A DNA stretch of 64,000 nucleotides, from the NCBI GenBank assembly GCA_016946835.1, contig JACVTC010000075.1, positions 351,501 to 415,500 on the forward strand, given 5' to 3'. Origin of the DNA: Neocallimastix lanati (nom. inval.) (lineage: Eukaryota; Neocallimastigomycota; Neocallimastigomycetes; Neocallimastigales; Neocallimastigaceae). The translations under genes and the position numbers were made by a program. The notes under the pieces were generated by a model. It searched no databases. It was not told where the DNA came from and worked only from the letters and a program-made list of their open reading frames with translations. Positions 24,701 through 39,700 of the stretch are shown piece after piece; within the stretch, counting starts at the first letter, position 1; each line of letters starts with the position of its first letter.

Positions 24701-27700
24701 TTCACCACCAAAGATAATATTTTTAACTTTAATTAATGAATTTTTGAAATCATCATTAATAATATAATTGTTAATTCTTGATGGTGTAGAATGAATTAAA
24801 TCAATATTATAATTTTTGATTAAGGAGGCTAATAATTCTGGATTGTTATATTCTTCTTCATTTGCGATAATAATATTCTTATTATTATATAATGAATATA
24901 TAATTTCAGCTATAGACTGATCAAATGTAAATTTATCAAATGCTAAAGCAGTATTATAAGTATCTCTCTTATATTCTATTCCGTTATCGGAATAGGAAAT
25001 TGAATTGTAGTTTATCATATTATCATGACGAATAATGGTTCCCTTAGGTTTTCCTGTGGTTCCTGATGTAAATAATACATAACAGATATCTCTAACATCA
25101 TTGATATTTTTTATATATTCATTTTTATTTTCGTAGTTCATTGACTTCAAATCAACAATATTATAATTAACACTTAAGAATTTAATATTATCATCAGTTA
25201 GGTAATCCAAGTACTTTAATATGATTTTAGGTTTTACCTCTTCAATCATATATGAAATTCTATCTTCTGGAAATTCTGGATCAATAGGAAGGAACGCTCC
25301 TCCTGCTTTAGAAATACCTAAAATCGCAACAACATATATATAGGATCTTTCACTAATCACTGGAATAATATCATTTCTTCCAACACCTTGTTTTCTTAAA
25401 TACCATCCTAAAGTATTACTCATTTCATCCAATTTTCTATAAGTAATAGTTTCATCATTAAATACGATGGCACACTTCTCGGGATTAGCTATAGCATTTT
25501 CATGAATTTGTTTATGATACAATTTATTGGAAGTGATGTTATGTTGATTAGAATTGAATCCATATATAATTTCTTTATATAAAGCAGGTTCAATATATGG
25601 AATTTTACTTGATTTTTCATTATATCGTTCAATATGATTAATTATTTCAATGAAACTATTGCTGATATTTTCAATAATTTCATTATCATATTTCATTTGA
25701 TTATATTCAATTGAAATATTATAATTATTCTTATTTTCAATCACATTAAATATAATATCAAATTTTAATTTATCATTGTTAAATATTTCAATTATATTAT
25801 TCATTTCTTTATTTGTTTCAAATTTATTATTAAAGAAAACTTCAGAATTTGATTGTAATAATTCTTTAATATTAATTTTTTTAATCATTTGATTTTTATT
25901 TTCAAATTCAGTTCCATTCATTAAAGTATAAGGTTGATAAATAAATGAATTATTGCTATTAGGAATTTTAATGTTTTTCATAATTTCTGTCAATGAAATA
26001 TCTTCATTTTCATATATTTTCATTAAAAGTTCCTTAACATCCTTCATGTAATGGTCCATACTACTGCTATTATCATATTTTAATAACAGTGGTTGAGTAC
26101 TAACAAACATTCCAATCATGTCAATATTGTATTGATAGTTTCTGTTGGCATTCATTATTGAAGTGTAAATATTTCTTTCACCACTGTATTTACTCATAAT
26201 ATAACCATAAATGGTGAGGAAGAATGAGGTTACGGTTAAATTATTTCTCTTAACATACTCTTTTATTAATTTCATTTGATTTTGTGAAATTTCTTTTTCA
26301 ATGAATGAGGATTCTTCATATTGCTTATTTACATCCTCATTATCCTGTTTAATATTTTTCGTGCGATTATCTGGTAATGATAATTTATGAATTTCTTCAT
26401 TTTCAAATAAATCTTTATAGAATTCTATTTGATTTTCATATTTTCCTTCCTTAATTTTATCGTTAATATAAATGGCATAATCAATGAATGAGATATTACT
26501 TTCTTCATTAATGTTTTCATTGTCCATACTATTATAAATTTCATTCATTTCTTCAATGAAGATGGTTCCTGAAAATCCATCAAATAAAATATGATGAATA
26601 TCAATTAATAAATATTGATCTTCAATAAATCCAACTCTGATTAATGGTCCTTCTTCAAGATTGAATGGTCTAACAAAGTTGATAGCATTTTCATTGGAAT
26701 ATTCTTCGAATTTAAATTTATTTTCAAATTCCTCATCAATAATACCAAATATTTTACTTTCTTCTTCATTAATCTTTTCATCTTTGAAAACACTCTTCAA
26801 CACTCTATGCTTCGAAATTAATTTCATAATACTTTCTTTTAATCTTGCCTTATCAATAGTTTCATTCAATTTATAGATATTAGGAATATTATAGATGATA
26901 CTATTTTCATTTTTAATTGAATCTAAATAAACACCCATTTGTTGAGAGGTTATTGGATATTTATTCTGACCGTAATTAGGAATTTTTTCAATGATTTCTT
27001 CATTATTCTTCATTTTATCAATGTAATGACCCAAGGATTCAACTATTTCATTATCCATAATATTTCTCATGCCAACGGTAACTTGGAATTCTTTTTGAAT
27101 TTCAGCTAAAAGTCTAATAGCAGTTAAACTATCTCCACCTAATTCATAGAAATCTGATGTTTTACCAATTTTATTTTCTTCAATATCTAATACCTTCGAA
27201 TATAAAGTAACTAATTTCTTTTCAGTTTCAGTTTCAGCTTCAACATAGTCATTTATAATTAAATCATTTTCTGTAGGTTCAGGTAAAGCACTTCTATCTA
27301 ATTTACCATTTACGGTTATAGGAATTTCTTTTAATTCAATAAAGTAATTAGGAATCATATAATGTGGTAATTTTGATTTTAAATAAATTCTTATTTTACT
27401 TTTATTGGTATTCATATTTTCCTTTAAAATATAATATCCAACTAAATATTTTTCTTCTTCCTTTCCTAATTTATCAATGACTACACATGAATCAATTTCC
27501 TTTATTTCTTTTAAGACTTCTTCAATTTCACCTAATTCAATTCTTTGGCCGTGAATCTTCACTTGGAAATCCATTCTACCTAAACATATAATTTTTCCAT
27601 CCTTTGTCCATTTACCAATATCCCCTGTTTTATATATTTTGTTGTATTTGTCATTTGGATCACCTTTAAATGGATTTGGAAGGAATTTTTCATTATTGAG

Positions 27701-30700
27701 TTCCTCTCTGTTCAAATAGCCATTACCTACACCTTTTCCTCCGATATATATTTCTCCTTCAACACCTACTGGTACTGGCTTCAAATATTCATCTAAAATA
27801 TAAATTTCACAATTCAATAAAGGACGTCCAATAGGAATTACTGTATGTAAATTTCCATTTATAAGATTATAGGTGCATCCAATACTGGTTTCTGTTGGAC
27901 CATAGGTATTATAAATAATTTTATCTTTTAAATACTTCATTTTTTCTAATTGTTTCTTTTTTAATAATTCTCCTCCCAAAATAATTTTTTTCAAATTTTT
28001 TATTGATTCTTTGAATTTTTCGTTTCTAATGAAATATTCTAACTTAAGAGGTGCTACCGATAAAAATTCAACATTATTTTTGTTAATTAGATCGGATAAC
28101 AAGGATGGACTATTGAATTCTTCATCATTACATAATACGACGCATTTATTATTGAATATTGGATAAACTATTTCTTCAATAGAAACATCAAATGTAAACT
28201 TTGTAAAGGATAAAAATGTATTAATAATTTCTTTTTCTTCAAATATATCTTTGTATTTATATTTATTTAAACAATAATTCATTATATTATCATGACGAAT
28301 AATGGTTCCTTTAGGTTTTCCTGTAGTTCCCGAGGTAAATAATACATAACAGATATCTCTAATATCATTGATGCTTTCGATATATTCAATTTCATTTTCG
28401 TAATTTATTGAATCTAAATCAATCACTTTATACTTTTCATTTTTGAATTTGATATTATCATCAGTAAGGTATTCCAAGTATTTTAATATGATTCTGGGTT
28501 TCACCTCATCTATCATATAAGAAATTCTATCTTCTGGGAATTCTGGATCAATAGGAAGGAAGGCTCCTCCTGCTTTAGAAATACCTAAAATCGCAACAAC
28601 ATATATATATGATCTTTCACTAATCACTGGAATAATATCATTTCTTCCAACACCTTGCTTTCTTAAATACCATCCTAAAGCATTACTCATTTCATCCAAT
28701 TTTCCATAACTAATTTTTTCATCATTAAATATGATGGCACATTTCTCCGGATTAGTCATAGCATTTATATGAATTTGTTCATAATATAAATTTGGATTAC
28801 TGTTTTTATATTCATTAGAACTAAATTCATATAAAATTTCTTTGTATATAGCAGGTTCAATATATAGAATTTCACTTGATTTTTCATTGTACTGTTCAAT
28901 ATGATTGATTATTTCAACGAAACTATTTCCGATATTTTCAATCACTTCACTGTCATATTTCTTTTTATTATATTCAATTGAAATGCGGTAATTATTCTTA
29001 TTTTCATTCACATTAAATGAAATATCAAATTTTAACTTTTCATTGTTAAATATTTCCATACTTTTCTTCATTTCTTCATTGTTTGTAGATTCATTATTAT
29101 AGAAAAATTCAGAGTTTTCTTGTAATAAGTTATGAATAGTCGTAGTTTCAATCTTTTGTTTACCCCTAAATTCAGTTCCATTCATTAGAGAATAAGGTTG
29201 ATAAATAAATGAATTGTTACTATTTGGAATTTTGATGTTTTTCATAATTTCAGTAATTGAAATATCTTCATTTTCATATATTTTCATTAAAAGTTCTTTA
29301 ATATTCTTCATATATTGGTCCATGCTACTATTATCATCATACTTTAAAAGCAGTGGTTGAGTACTAACAAACATTCCAATCATGCCAATGGTGTTTTGAT
29401 GGTTTCTGTTGGCATTAATTAATGAGGTATAAACATTATGTTTTCCACTGTATTTACTCATAATATAACCATAAATGGTTAGGAAGAATGAAGTTACGGT
29501 CAAATTATTTCTCTTGACATATTCTTTTATTAATTTACTTTGATCTTCGGAAATTTCTTTTTCAATGAATGAGGATTCAACATAATCTTCTTTTACATAT
29601 TCATTATTCTGTTTATTCTCTCTAATACGATTATCTGGCAATGATAATTCTTGAATTTCTTCATTTGCAAATAATACTTTATAGAATTCTATTTGAGGTT
29701 TATATTTTCCTTCCTTAATTTTATCATTCATATAAATGGCATAATCAATGAATGAGATATTACTTTCTTCATTAATATCTTCATTGTCCATACTATTATT
29801 ATTATAAATTTCATTCATTTCATCGATAAAGATTGTTCCTGAAAATCCATCAAATACAATATGATGAATATCAATTAATAAATATTGATCTTCAATAAAT
29901 CCAACTCTGATTAATGGTCCTTCTTCAAGATTAAATGGTCTAACAAAGTTGATAGCATTTTCAATGGAGTATTCTTCAAATTCAAATTTATTTTCAAATT
30001 CCTTATCAATAATACCAAATATTTTACTTTCCTCTTCGTTAATCATTTCATCTTTGAAAATACTCTTCAAAACTCTATGTTTTGAAATTAATTTCATGAT
30101 ACTTTCTTTTAATCTTGTTATATCAAAGGCTTCATTTAATTTATAGATATTTGGAATATTATAGATTATACTATTTGCATTCTTCACCGAATCTAGATAG
30201 ACACCCATTTGTTGAGAAGTTATTGGATATTTATTCTGACTATAACTAGGAATGATCTCAATGATTTCGTTTAATTCACCGTCACGATTTTTAATATCAT
30301 CAATATACTTACCGAGTAGTTCAACGGTTTCATTTTTCAATATACTTTTCATTCCGATGGTGATTTGGAATTCCTTTTGAATTTCAGTAATAAGCCTAAT
30401 AGCGATTAAACTATCTCCACCTAATTCATAGAAATCTGAAGTTTTACTTATTTTATTTTCTTTAATATGCAATACTTTGGAATATAATGTAACTAATTTC
30501 TTTTCAGTTTTAGTTTCAGCTTCAACATATTCATTTAAAATTAAATCACTTTCAGTTGGTTCCGGTAAAGCTTTTCTATCTAATTTACCGTTGGAGGTAA
30601 TAGGAAATTCTAGAATTTCAATAAAGTAATTTGGAACCATATAAAGTGGAAGCTTACGCTTCATATAATTTCTTATTTCATTACTGCCTATATTCTTTCC

Positions 30701-33700
30701 ATTCCTAATAATATAGTAACCAATTAAGAATTTTTTATCATTTCCAATTAATTTGTCAATAACAACACAGGATTCAATTTCTTCTATTTCTTTCATGACA
30801 CCTTCAATTTCACCTAATTCAATTCTTTGACCATGAATCTTCACTTGGAAATCCATTCTACCTAAACATATAATTTCTCCATCTTTCGCCCATTTTCCTA
30901 TATCTCCTGTTTTATATATCTTATTAAATTTATCTTTTGGATCACCTCTAAATGGATTTGGAAGGAATCTTTCGTTAGTGAGTTCCTCTTTATTCAAATA
31001 TCCATTACCTACACCTTTACCTCCGATATATATTTCTCCTTCAACTCCAACTGGCACCGGTTTCATATATTCATCCAAAATATACATTTCATAATTACAC
31101 AATGGTTTTCCAATAGTCACCAATTCAGGGAAATAATTATTACTTTCTTTAGTTATATTTTTAATTGAACTAGTGATGGTACATTCGGTTGGTCCATATT
31201 CATTGAATATCATAGAATCAGTGATACTACGAATTTTTTGAATCATATCTTTCGATATTCCTTCACCACCAAAGATAATAATTTTTATTTGTTTTAAAAT
31301 TTGCTTGAAGCTGGAGTCACTAATATAATTAATAATTTTAGAAGGAGTTGAATAGATAAAATCAATTTTTGATTTCTTTATTAATTCAGATAATAATTTA
31401 GGATTATTATATTCTAAATCATTTGCAAAAATAATTCTCTTATTATTATAAAGAGAATAGATAATTTCAGCTATAGACTGATCAAATGTTAATTTATCAA
31501 ATGCTAAAGCATTATTATAAGTATCTCTCTTATAATCCATTCCACACTCGGTGTAGGCTACAGTATTATAATTTACAATATTATCATGGCGAATAACAGT
31601 TCCTTTAGGCTTTCCTGTAGTTCCTGATGTAAATAATACATAGCAAAGGTCCTGAATTTCATTAATATTTTCTATATACTTGGTTCCATTTTCGTAATTT
31701 ATAGTTTTTAAGTTAATGATATGATAATTATCATATAATAATTTGATATTATCATCATTAAGGTAGTCTAAGTATTTCAATATGATTTTAGGTTTCACCT
31801 CTTCTATCATATAAGAAACTCTATCTTCAGGGAATTCTGGATCAATAGGAAGGAAGGCTCCTCCTGCTTTTGAAATACCTAAAATGGCAACTACATACAT
31901 ATAGGATCTTTCACTAATCACTGGAATAATATCATTTCTTTCAACACCTTGCTTTCTTAAATACCATCCTAAAGCATTACTCATTTCATCCAATTTTCTA
32001 TAAGTAATAGTTTCATCATTAAATACTATGGCACATTTCTCGGAATTGGCCATAGCATTTTCATGAATTTGTTCATGGTATAATTTCTTATTATTTATTT
32101 CATGTTGATTTGAATTAAATTCATATACAATTTCTCTATATATAGATGATTCAATATATGGAATTTCACTTGAGTTTTCTTTGTATTGTTCAATATGATT
32201 AATTATTTCATTGAAGCTATTCATTATATTTTCAATCACTTCAAAATCATATTTTTCTTTATTAAATTCAATTGAAATACCATAATTATTCTTATTTTCA
32301 ATAACATTGAATGAAATATCAAATTTTAATTTATCATTGTTAAAAATTTCCATACTATTATTTATTTCATTATTCTTATTGGATTCATTATTAAAGAGAA
32401 TATCTGAATTTTCTTGTAGCAATTTTTGAATATCCATGATTTCAATCATTTGTTTACCATTAGATTCCGTTCCATTCATTAGAGAATAAGGTTGATAAAT
32501 AAATGAATTATTGCTATTAGGAATTTTAATGTTTTTCATAATTTCAGTAAATGAAATATCTTCATTTTCATATATTTTCATTAAAAGTTCCTTAACATTC
32601 TTCATATATTGATCCATGCTACTATTGTTATCATACTTTAATAATAATGGTTGAGTACTAACAAACATTCCAATCATGCCAATAGTGAATTGATGGTTTC
32701 TGTTGGCATTCATTATTGAAGTGTAAATATTCCTTTCACCACTGTACTTACTCATAATATAACCATAAATGGTTAGGAAGAATGAGGTTACGGTTAAATT
32801 ATTTCTCTTGACATATTCTTTTATTAATTTGCTTTGATTTTCTGAAATGCTTTTTTCAATGAATGATGATTCTATATATTGTTTATTTCCATCTTCTTTA
32901 TTATCACAATTGATATATTTATCATTCTTAAAGCGAGTATCTGGTAATTTTAGCAATGAAACATCTTTATTTTTTAATAATTCTTTATAGAAACGTATTT
33001 GATTTTCATATTTTCCTTTTTCAATTCTTTCATTCATATAAATAGCATAATCAATGAATGAGATATTACTTTCTTCATTAATATCTTCATTGTCCATACT
33101 ATTATTATTATAAATTTCATTCATTTCTTCAATGAAGATTGTTCCTGAAAATCCATCAAATACAATATGATGAATATCAATTAATAAATATTGATCTTCA
33201 ATAAATCCAACTCTGATTAATGGTCCTTCTTCAAGATTGAATGGTCTAACAAAATTGATAGCATTTTTAACGGAATATTCTTCAAATTTAAATTTATTTT
33301 CAAATTCCTCATCAATAATACCAAATATTTTACTTTCCTCTTCATTAACCTTTTCATCCTTGAAAATACTCTTCAACACTCTATGTTTAGAAATTAATTT
33401 CATGATACTTTCTTTTAATCTTTCCTTATCAATAGTTTCATTCAATTTATAGATATTTGGAATATTATAGATGATACTATTTTCATTTTTAATTGTATCT
33501 AAATAAACACCCATTTGTTGAGATGTTATTGGATATTTATTCTGACCGTAATTAGGAATGATCTCAATGATTTGTTCGTTGTTCTTCATTTTATCAATAT
33601 GCTTACTTAATAATTCAATTGTTTCATTATTCAAAATATCTTTCATTCTTATACTAATTTGGAATTCTATTTGAATTTCTGCAATAAGTCTAATAGCAAT

Positions 33701-36700
33701 TAAACTATCTCCACCTAATTCATAGAAATCAGAAGTTTTACTTATTTTATTTTCTTCAATATTTAATACTTTGGAATATAAAGTAACTAATTTCTTTTCA
33801 GTTTCAGTTTCGGCTTCAACATAATCATTTATAATTAAATCATTTTCAGTAGGTTCTGGTAAAGCTCTTCTATTTAATTTACCATTTATAGTAGTTGGGA
33901 TTTCTGGAATTTCAATAAAGTAATTAGGAATCATATAATGTGGTAATTTTGTTTTTAAATAATTTCTTATTTTACTTTTATTAATATTCATTTCTTTATT
34001 AACAATATAATATCCAACTAAATATTTATCATTCTGGTTTCTTACTTTATCAATTACTATGCAAGTGTCAATTTCCTTAATTGATTTCATTACTTCTTCA
34101 ATTTCTCCTAATTCAATTCTATGACCATTAATCTTTACTTGAAAATCTATTCTACCAAGACAGATAACTTCTCCATTATTTGTCCATTTACCGATATCAC
34201 CAGTTCTATATAATTTATTATAGATATCATTTGGATCACCTCTGAATGGATTTGGAAGGAAGTGTTCTTTATTAAGTTTTTCTTTATTCAAATATCCACT
34301 ACCGACACCTTTACCTCCAATGTATATTTCTCCTTCAACTCCAACTGGCACCGGTTTCATATATTCATCTAAAATGTAAATTTCACCATTACAGACGGGA
34401 GAACCAATACTGTAATTAATTAATTTTCTATGATCTATAGGTAATATAGTACAATTTACTGTAGTTTCAGTTGGTCCATATTCATTATAAAATGAAATAC
34501 TATCATAAGGAATTAGTTTTTTAATTTTTTGGAAATTCAAAATTTCACCTCCAAATATAATTATCTTAAAATTCACCAAGGATTTTAAGAATTTTTCATT
34601 TAGCGCATAATTTTCAAATCTTGAAGGAGTTAAAACCATGTATTCTATTTTATAGTTATTGATTAATTTTGAAATGTATTCGGGATTATTTATATTTTCG
34701 GAATTGCATATTATACATTCTTTATTAATATATAGAGGATAAATTATTTCAACCAACGAAATATCAAATGTAAAGTTTGAAATAGATAATGATGTATTAA
34801 ATTTATCTCTATAATAGTGATTATTATTCTTTGAGAGTGATATATTACAATAACTTAACATATTATCATGTCGAATAATGGTTCCTTTAGGTTTTCCCGT
34901 GGTTCCTGAGGTAAATAATACATAGCAGATATCCCTAACATCATTGATACTTTCTATATATTCAATTTCATTTTCATAATTCATTAATTTCAAATCAACA
35001 ACATTAAACTTTTCATTTAAAAATTTTATATTATCATCAGTAAGGTAGTCCAAGTACTTTAATATGATTTTAGGTTTCACCTCTTCAATCATATATGAAA
35101 TTCTATCTTCTGGAAATTCTGGATCAATAGGAAGGAATGCTCCTCCTGCTTTTGAAATACCTAAAATCGTAACAACATACATATAGGATCTTTCACTAAT
35201 CACTGGAATAATATCATTTCTTCCAACACCTTGCTTTCTTAAATACCATCCTAAAGCATTACTCATTTCATCTAACTTTCCATAAGTAATCTTTTCATCA
35301 TTAAATACAATAGCACATTTTTCTGGATTACTAATGGCATTTTCATGAATTTGTTCATGGTATAATTTTTCGTTATTAATCTCATGTTGATTAGAATTAA
35401 ATCCATATACAATTTCTTTATATATAGCGGGTTCAATATATGGAATTTCACTTAATTTTTCATTATACTGTTCAATATAATTAATTATTTCAATAAAACT
35501 ATTTCCGATATTTTCAATAATATCACTATCATATTTCATTTTATTATATTCAATTGAAATACTGTAATTATTCTTATTTTCAATAATATTGAATGTAATA
35601 TCAAATTTTAACTTGTCATTATTAAATATTTCCTTGCTATTTTTCATTTCTTTATTGCTTTTGGATTCATTACTAAAGAGAATATCTGAATTTTCTTGTA
35701 ATAATTTTTGAATATCCATGGTTTCAATCATTTTTTTATCATTAGATTCAGTTCCATTCATTATAGAATAAGGTTGATAAATAAATGAATTATTGCTATT
35801 TGGAATTTTAATGTTTTTCATAATTTCAGTAAATGAAATATCTTCATTTTCATATATTTTCATTAAAAGTTCCTTAACATTCTTCATGTACTGATCCATA
35901 CTACGATTATCATTATACTTTAATAATAATGGTTGAGTACTAACAAACATTCCAATCATGCCAATGGTGAATTGATGATTTCTGTTGGCATTCATTATTG
36001 AAGTGTAAATATTTTTATTACCACTGTATTTACTCATAATATAACCGTAAATGGTAAGGAAGAATGAAGTAACTGTTAAATTATTTCTCTTGATATATTC
36101 TTTTATTAATTTACTTTGATCTTCTGAAATTTCTTTTTCAATTAATGAGGATTTTACATATTGTTTATTTGTTTCTTCGTTATCATATTTATTTTCTTTA
36201 ATACGATTATCTGGTAATGATAATTCTTGAATATCTTCATTTTCAAATAATTTTTTATAGAATGCTATTTGATTTTCATATTTTCCTTTTTCAATTTTTT
36301 CATTCATATAGATGGCATAATCAATAAATGAGATATTACTTTCTTCATTATTATCTTCATTGATTACCTTACTATTATTATTATAAATTTTATTCATTTC
36401 TTCAATAAAGATGGTTCCTGAAAATCCATCAAATATAATATGATGAATATCAATTAATAAATATTGATCTTCAATAAATCCAACTCTGATTAATGGTCCT
36501 TTTTCAAGATCGAATGGTCTAACAAAATTGATAGCATTTTCAACGGAATATTCTTCAAATTCAAATTTATTTTCAAATTCCTCATCAATAATACCAAATA
36601 TTTTACTTTCCTCTTCATTAACCTTTTCATCCTTGAAAATACTCTTCAACACTCTATGTTTAGAAATTAATATCATGATACTTTCTTTTAATCTTTCCTT

Positions 36701-39700
36701 ATCAATAGTTTCATTCAATTTATAGATATTTGGAATATTATAGATGATACTATTTTCATTTTTCACTGAATCTAAATAAACACCCATTTGTTGAGATGTT
36801 ATTGGATACTTATTTTGCCTGTAGTTAGGAATAATTTCAATTTTATTCTCATCATTATTTTTTACATTATCAATATAATGACCCATGGATTCAACCGTTT
36901 CATTATCCATAATATTTCTCATACCGACGGTAATTTGGAATTCCTTTTGAATTTCGGCAATCAGTCTAATAGCGATTAAACTGTCTCCACCTAATTCATA
37001 GAAATCAGAGGTCCTTCCAATCTTATTGGAGTCAATATTTAAGACCTTAGAATAGATTTCCGCTAATTTAATTTCGGTTTCTGTCTCAGGTTTAATATAT
37101 TCATTACTAATTAAATTGTTTTCATTGGGTTCAGGTAAAGCTCTTCTATCCAACTTACCATGGAGATTAAGAGGAATTTCTTTAATTTCAATAAAGTAAT
37201 TAGGAATCATATAATTTGGAAGTTTAGATTTAAGATATTTTCTAATATCCGAAGGATAAATCTTCATAGTTTTTTCACTGATGTAATATCCCACTAAATA
37301 TTTTTCTCCCTTTGGATTTAGTTTATCTATGACAAGACATGACTCAATTTCTTTCATAGTCTTCACGACTTCTTCAATTTCTCCTAATTCAATTCTTTGT
37401 CCATGAATTTTCACCTGGAAATCTGTTCTTCCTAAACATAAAACTTCACCTTCTTCTGTCCAGGCACCAAGATCTCCAGATTTATAAATTTTATTGTATT
37501 GTTCATCGCAATTGCCATCACTATCATCATCCAAAGAACGGAATGGATTTGGGATGAATTGCTCCTGGGTTAAATCTTCTCTATTTAAATAACCGGTACC
37601 GACACCTCTTCCTCCAATATAGATCTCTCCTTCTACTCCAATGGGTACGGGTTTCTTATACTTATCTAATATATAAATTTCAGAGTTAAGGAAAGGTGTT
37701 CCGATGGTGATCATGTTATTATTAAAGTCATCCATTAACTTAATGGTACAGGTAACGGTACATTCTGTGGGTCCATAGGTATTATAAATGGCTGCCTTTG
37801 TATTCTTTTTCAATTCTAAAACATTTTCTTGTTTCAGAGATTCCCCTCCATATATAATTACCTTAAAATCTGTTAAAGCCTCTCTGAATTCTTCACAACC
37901 GAGATAACTCTGGATTCTTAATGGGGTGGTCTCCATAAAGTCAACCTTATTTTTTTTAATTAAACGACCCAATAAAGATGGATCATTGAATTCACGATCG
38001 TTACATATGACCACTGTTTTTTCATGATACAATGGATAGACAATTTCCTCAATGGATATATCAAAAGTAAACTTAGTGAAGGACAAGGCGATATTGAAAT
38101 CATCACAGAAACTATTGATGTCTCTTGTTCTAAATCCACACTGACAATAATTAATGATATTGTCATGACGAATCATGGTTCCTTTGGGTTTACCCGTGGT
38201 ACCGGATGTAAATATAATATAGCCGAGATCATGAAATTCATTGACACTTTCAAGATAGTCCAGATTTTCGGAGTAATTAATGCTCATTATATCTGTTAGT
38301 TCATACCGGTTAGATAATTTGCTGAGGAGGGGAAGATGATCCACATTGAGGTAGTCCAAGTATTTTAAGATGACTTTTGGTTGGACTTCTTCAATTATAT
38401 AGGTGATACGGTCTTCCGGGAATTCGGGATCAATAGGAAGGAAGGCTCCCCCTGCCTTAAGAATACCCAAGATAGCCACCACATACCAGTAGGATCTTTC
38501 ACTAATCACTGGAATAATATCATTACGTCCAACCCCTTGTTTTCTTAAATACCATCCAAGAGCATTACTCATTTCATCCAACCTTCTATAGCTGATCCTT
38601 TCATCATTAAATACCAAGGCACATTTTTCTGGATGAGCTATGGCACTTTCATGAATTTTTTCATGGAACAACTTGTCCGTCCTGACGTCACATCGGTTAG
38701 AATTAAATCCGTACACTACTTCCTTATACATTGATGGTTCGATATATGGAATTTCACTTACGTTTTCATTGTATTGATCCATATGATTAATCATTTTTAC
38801 AACACTCTCACCGATCGAACGAATCCTTTCAGAATTGAACTTATTCTCATTATATTCAATTAATATTTCGAAATGTTCCTTCCGTTCAATAACATTAAAT
38901 ATAATATCAAACTTTAATTTCTCATGATCAAAAATGTTCTTAATCGCGTTAATATTGGACTGGGAACGCGCGTCATCCATCTTACTTAATAATTCCTCTA
39001 TAGTCACAGTATCTATCACCTGCGATACCTTATCCTGATATTCCACAATAGCATAAGGTTGGTAAAGGAAAGCGTTATTAACTGTAGGGAGTTGAATTTT
39101 CTTCTTAATTTCGGTAAGCGAAATATTTTGACTTTTGTAAATATTCAATAATAGTTGCATGATACGCTTGATGTATTCTTCTAAACTAATATCACTATTG
39201 AAATCCAAAAGTAAAGGTTGAGTACTGACAAACATACCAATCAAATCAATTAAGGATCCGTTATTTCTGTTGGTATTGATGATGGAAGTGAAGAAGTTTT
39301 CCTTTCCACTGTATTTACTCATAACATAGCCGTAAATGGTAAGAAAGAAGGAGGTGACGGATACTCCTTTTCTATTAACGTAGTTTTTGATTAATTTTGA
39401 TTTTTCTTTGGTGATCTTATTTTCATAGATGGATTCTTTAATTAATTCTTCCTCATCACCCCTTTTATCTTTATTTCTATTATTGCTATTCAATAACTCG
39501 AAAGGACTGATTTCTTTATTTGAAAACATATCTCTATAAAATTGAAGTTGTTGATCATATTTTCCTGTGGCTATGCTTTCAGAAACATAGATGGCATAGT
39601 CCACAAAGTTAATACTGTCGTCATTGACTACTTCATATTCGCTATAATAGAATTCATTTAATTCCCTGGCCATTATTTCTTTTGAAAAACCATCAAAGAT

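Noticed and set aside
16809-36725. A family of 65-71 residue + strand frames recurring every 3.3 kb (16809, 20100, 23373, 26661, 29949, 33237, 36528)
   Set aside because: They are antisense shadows of the same piece of each repeated C domain. Their spacing is simply the module length.
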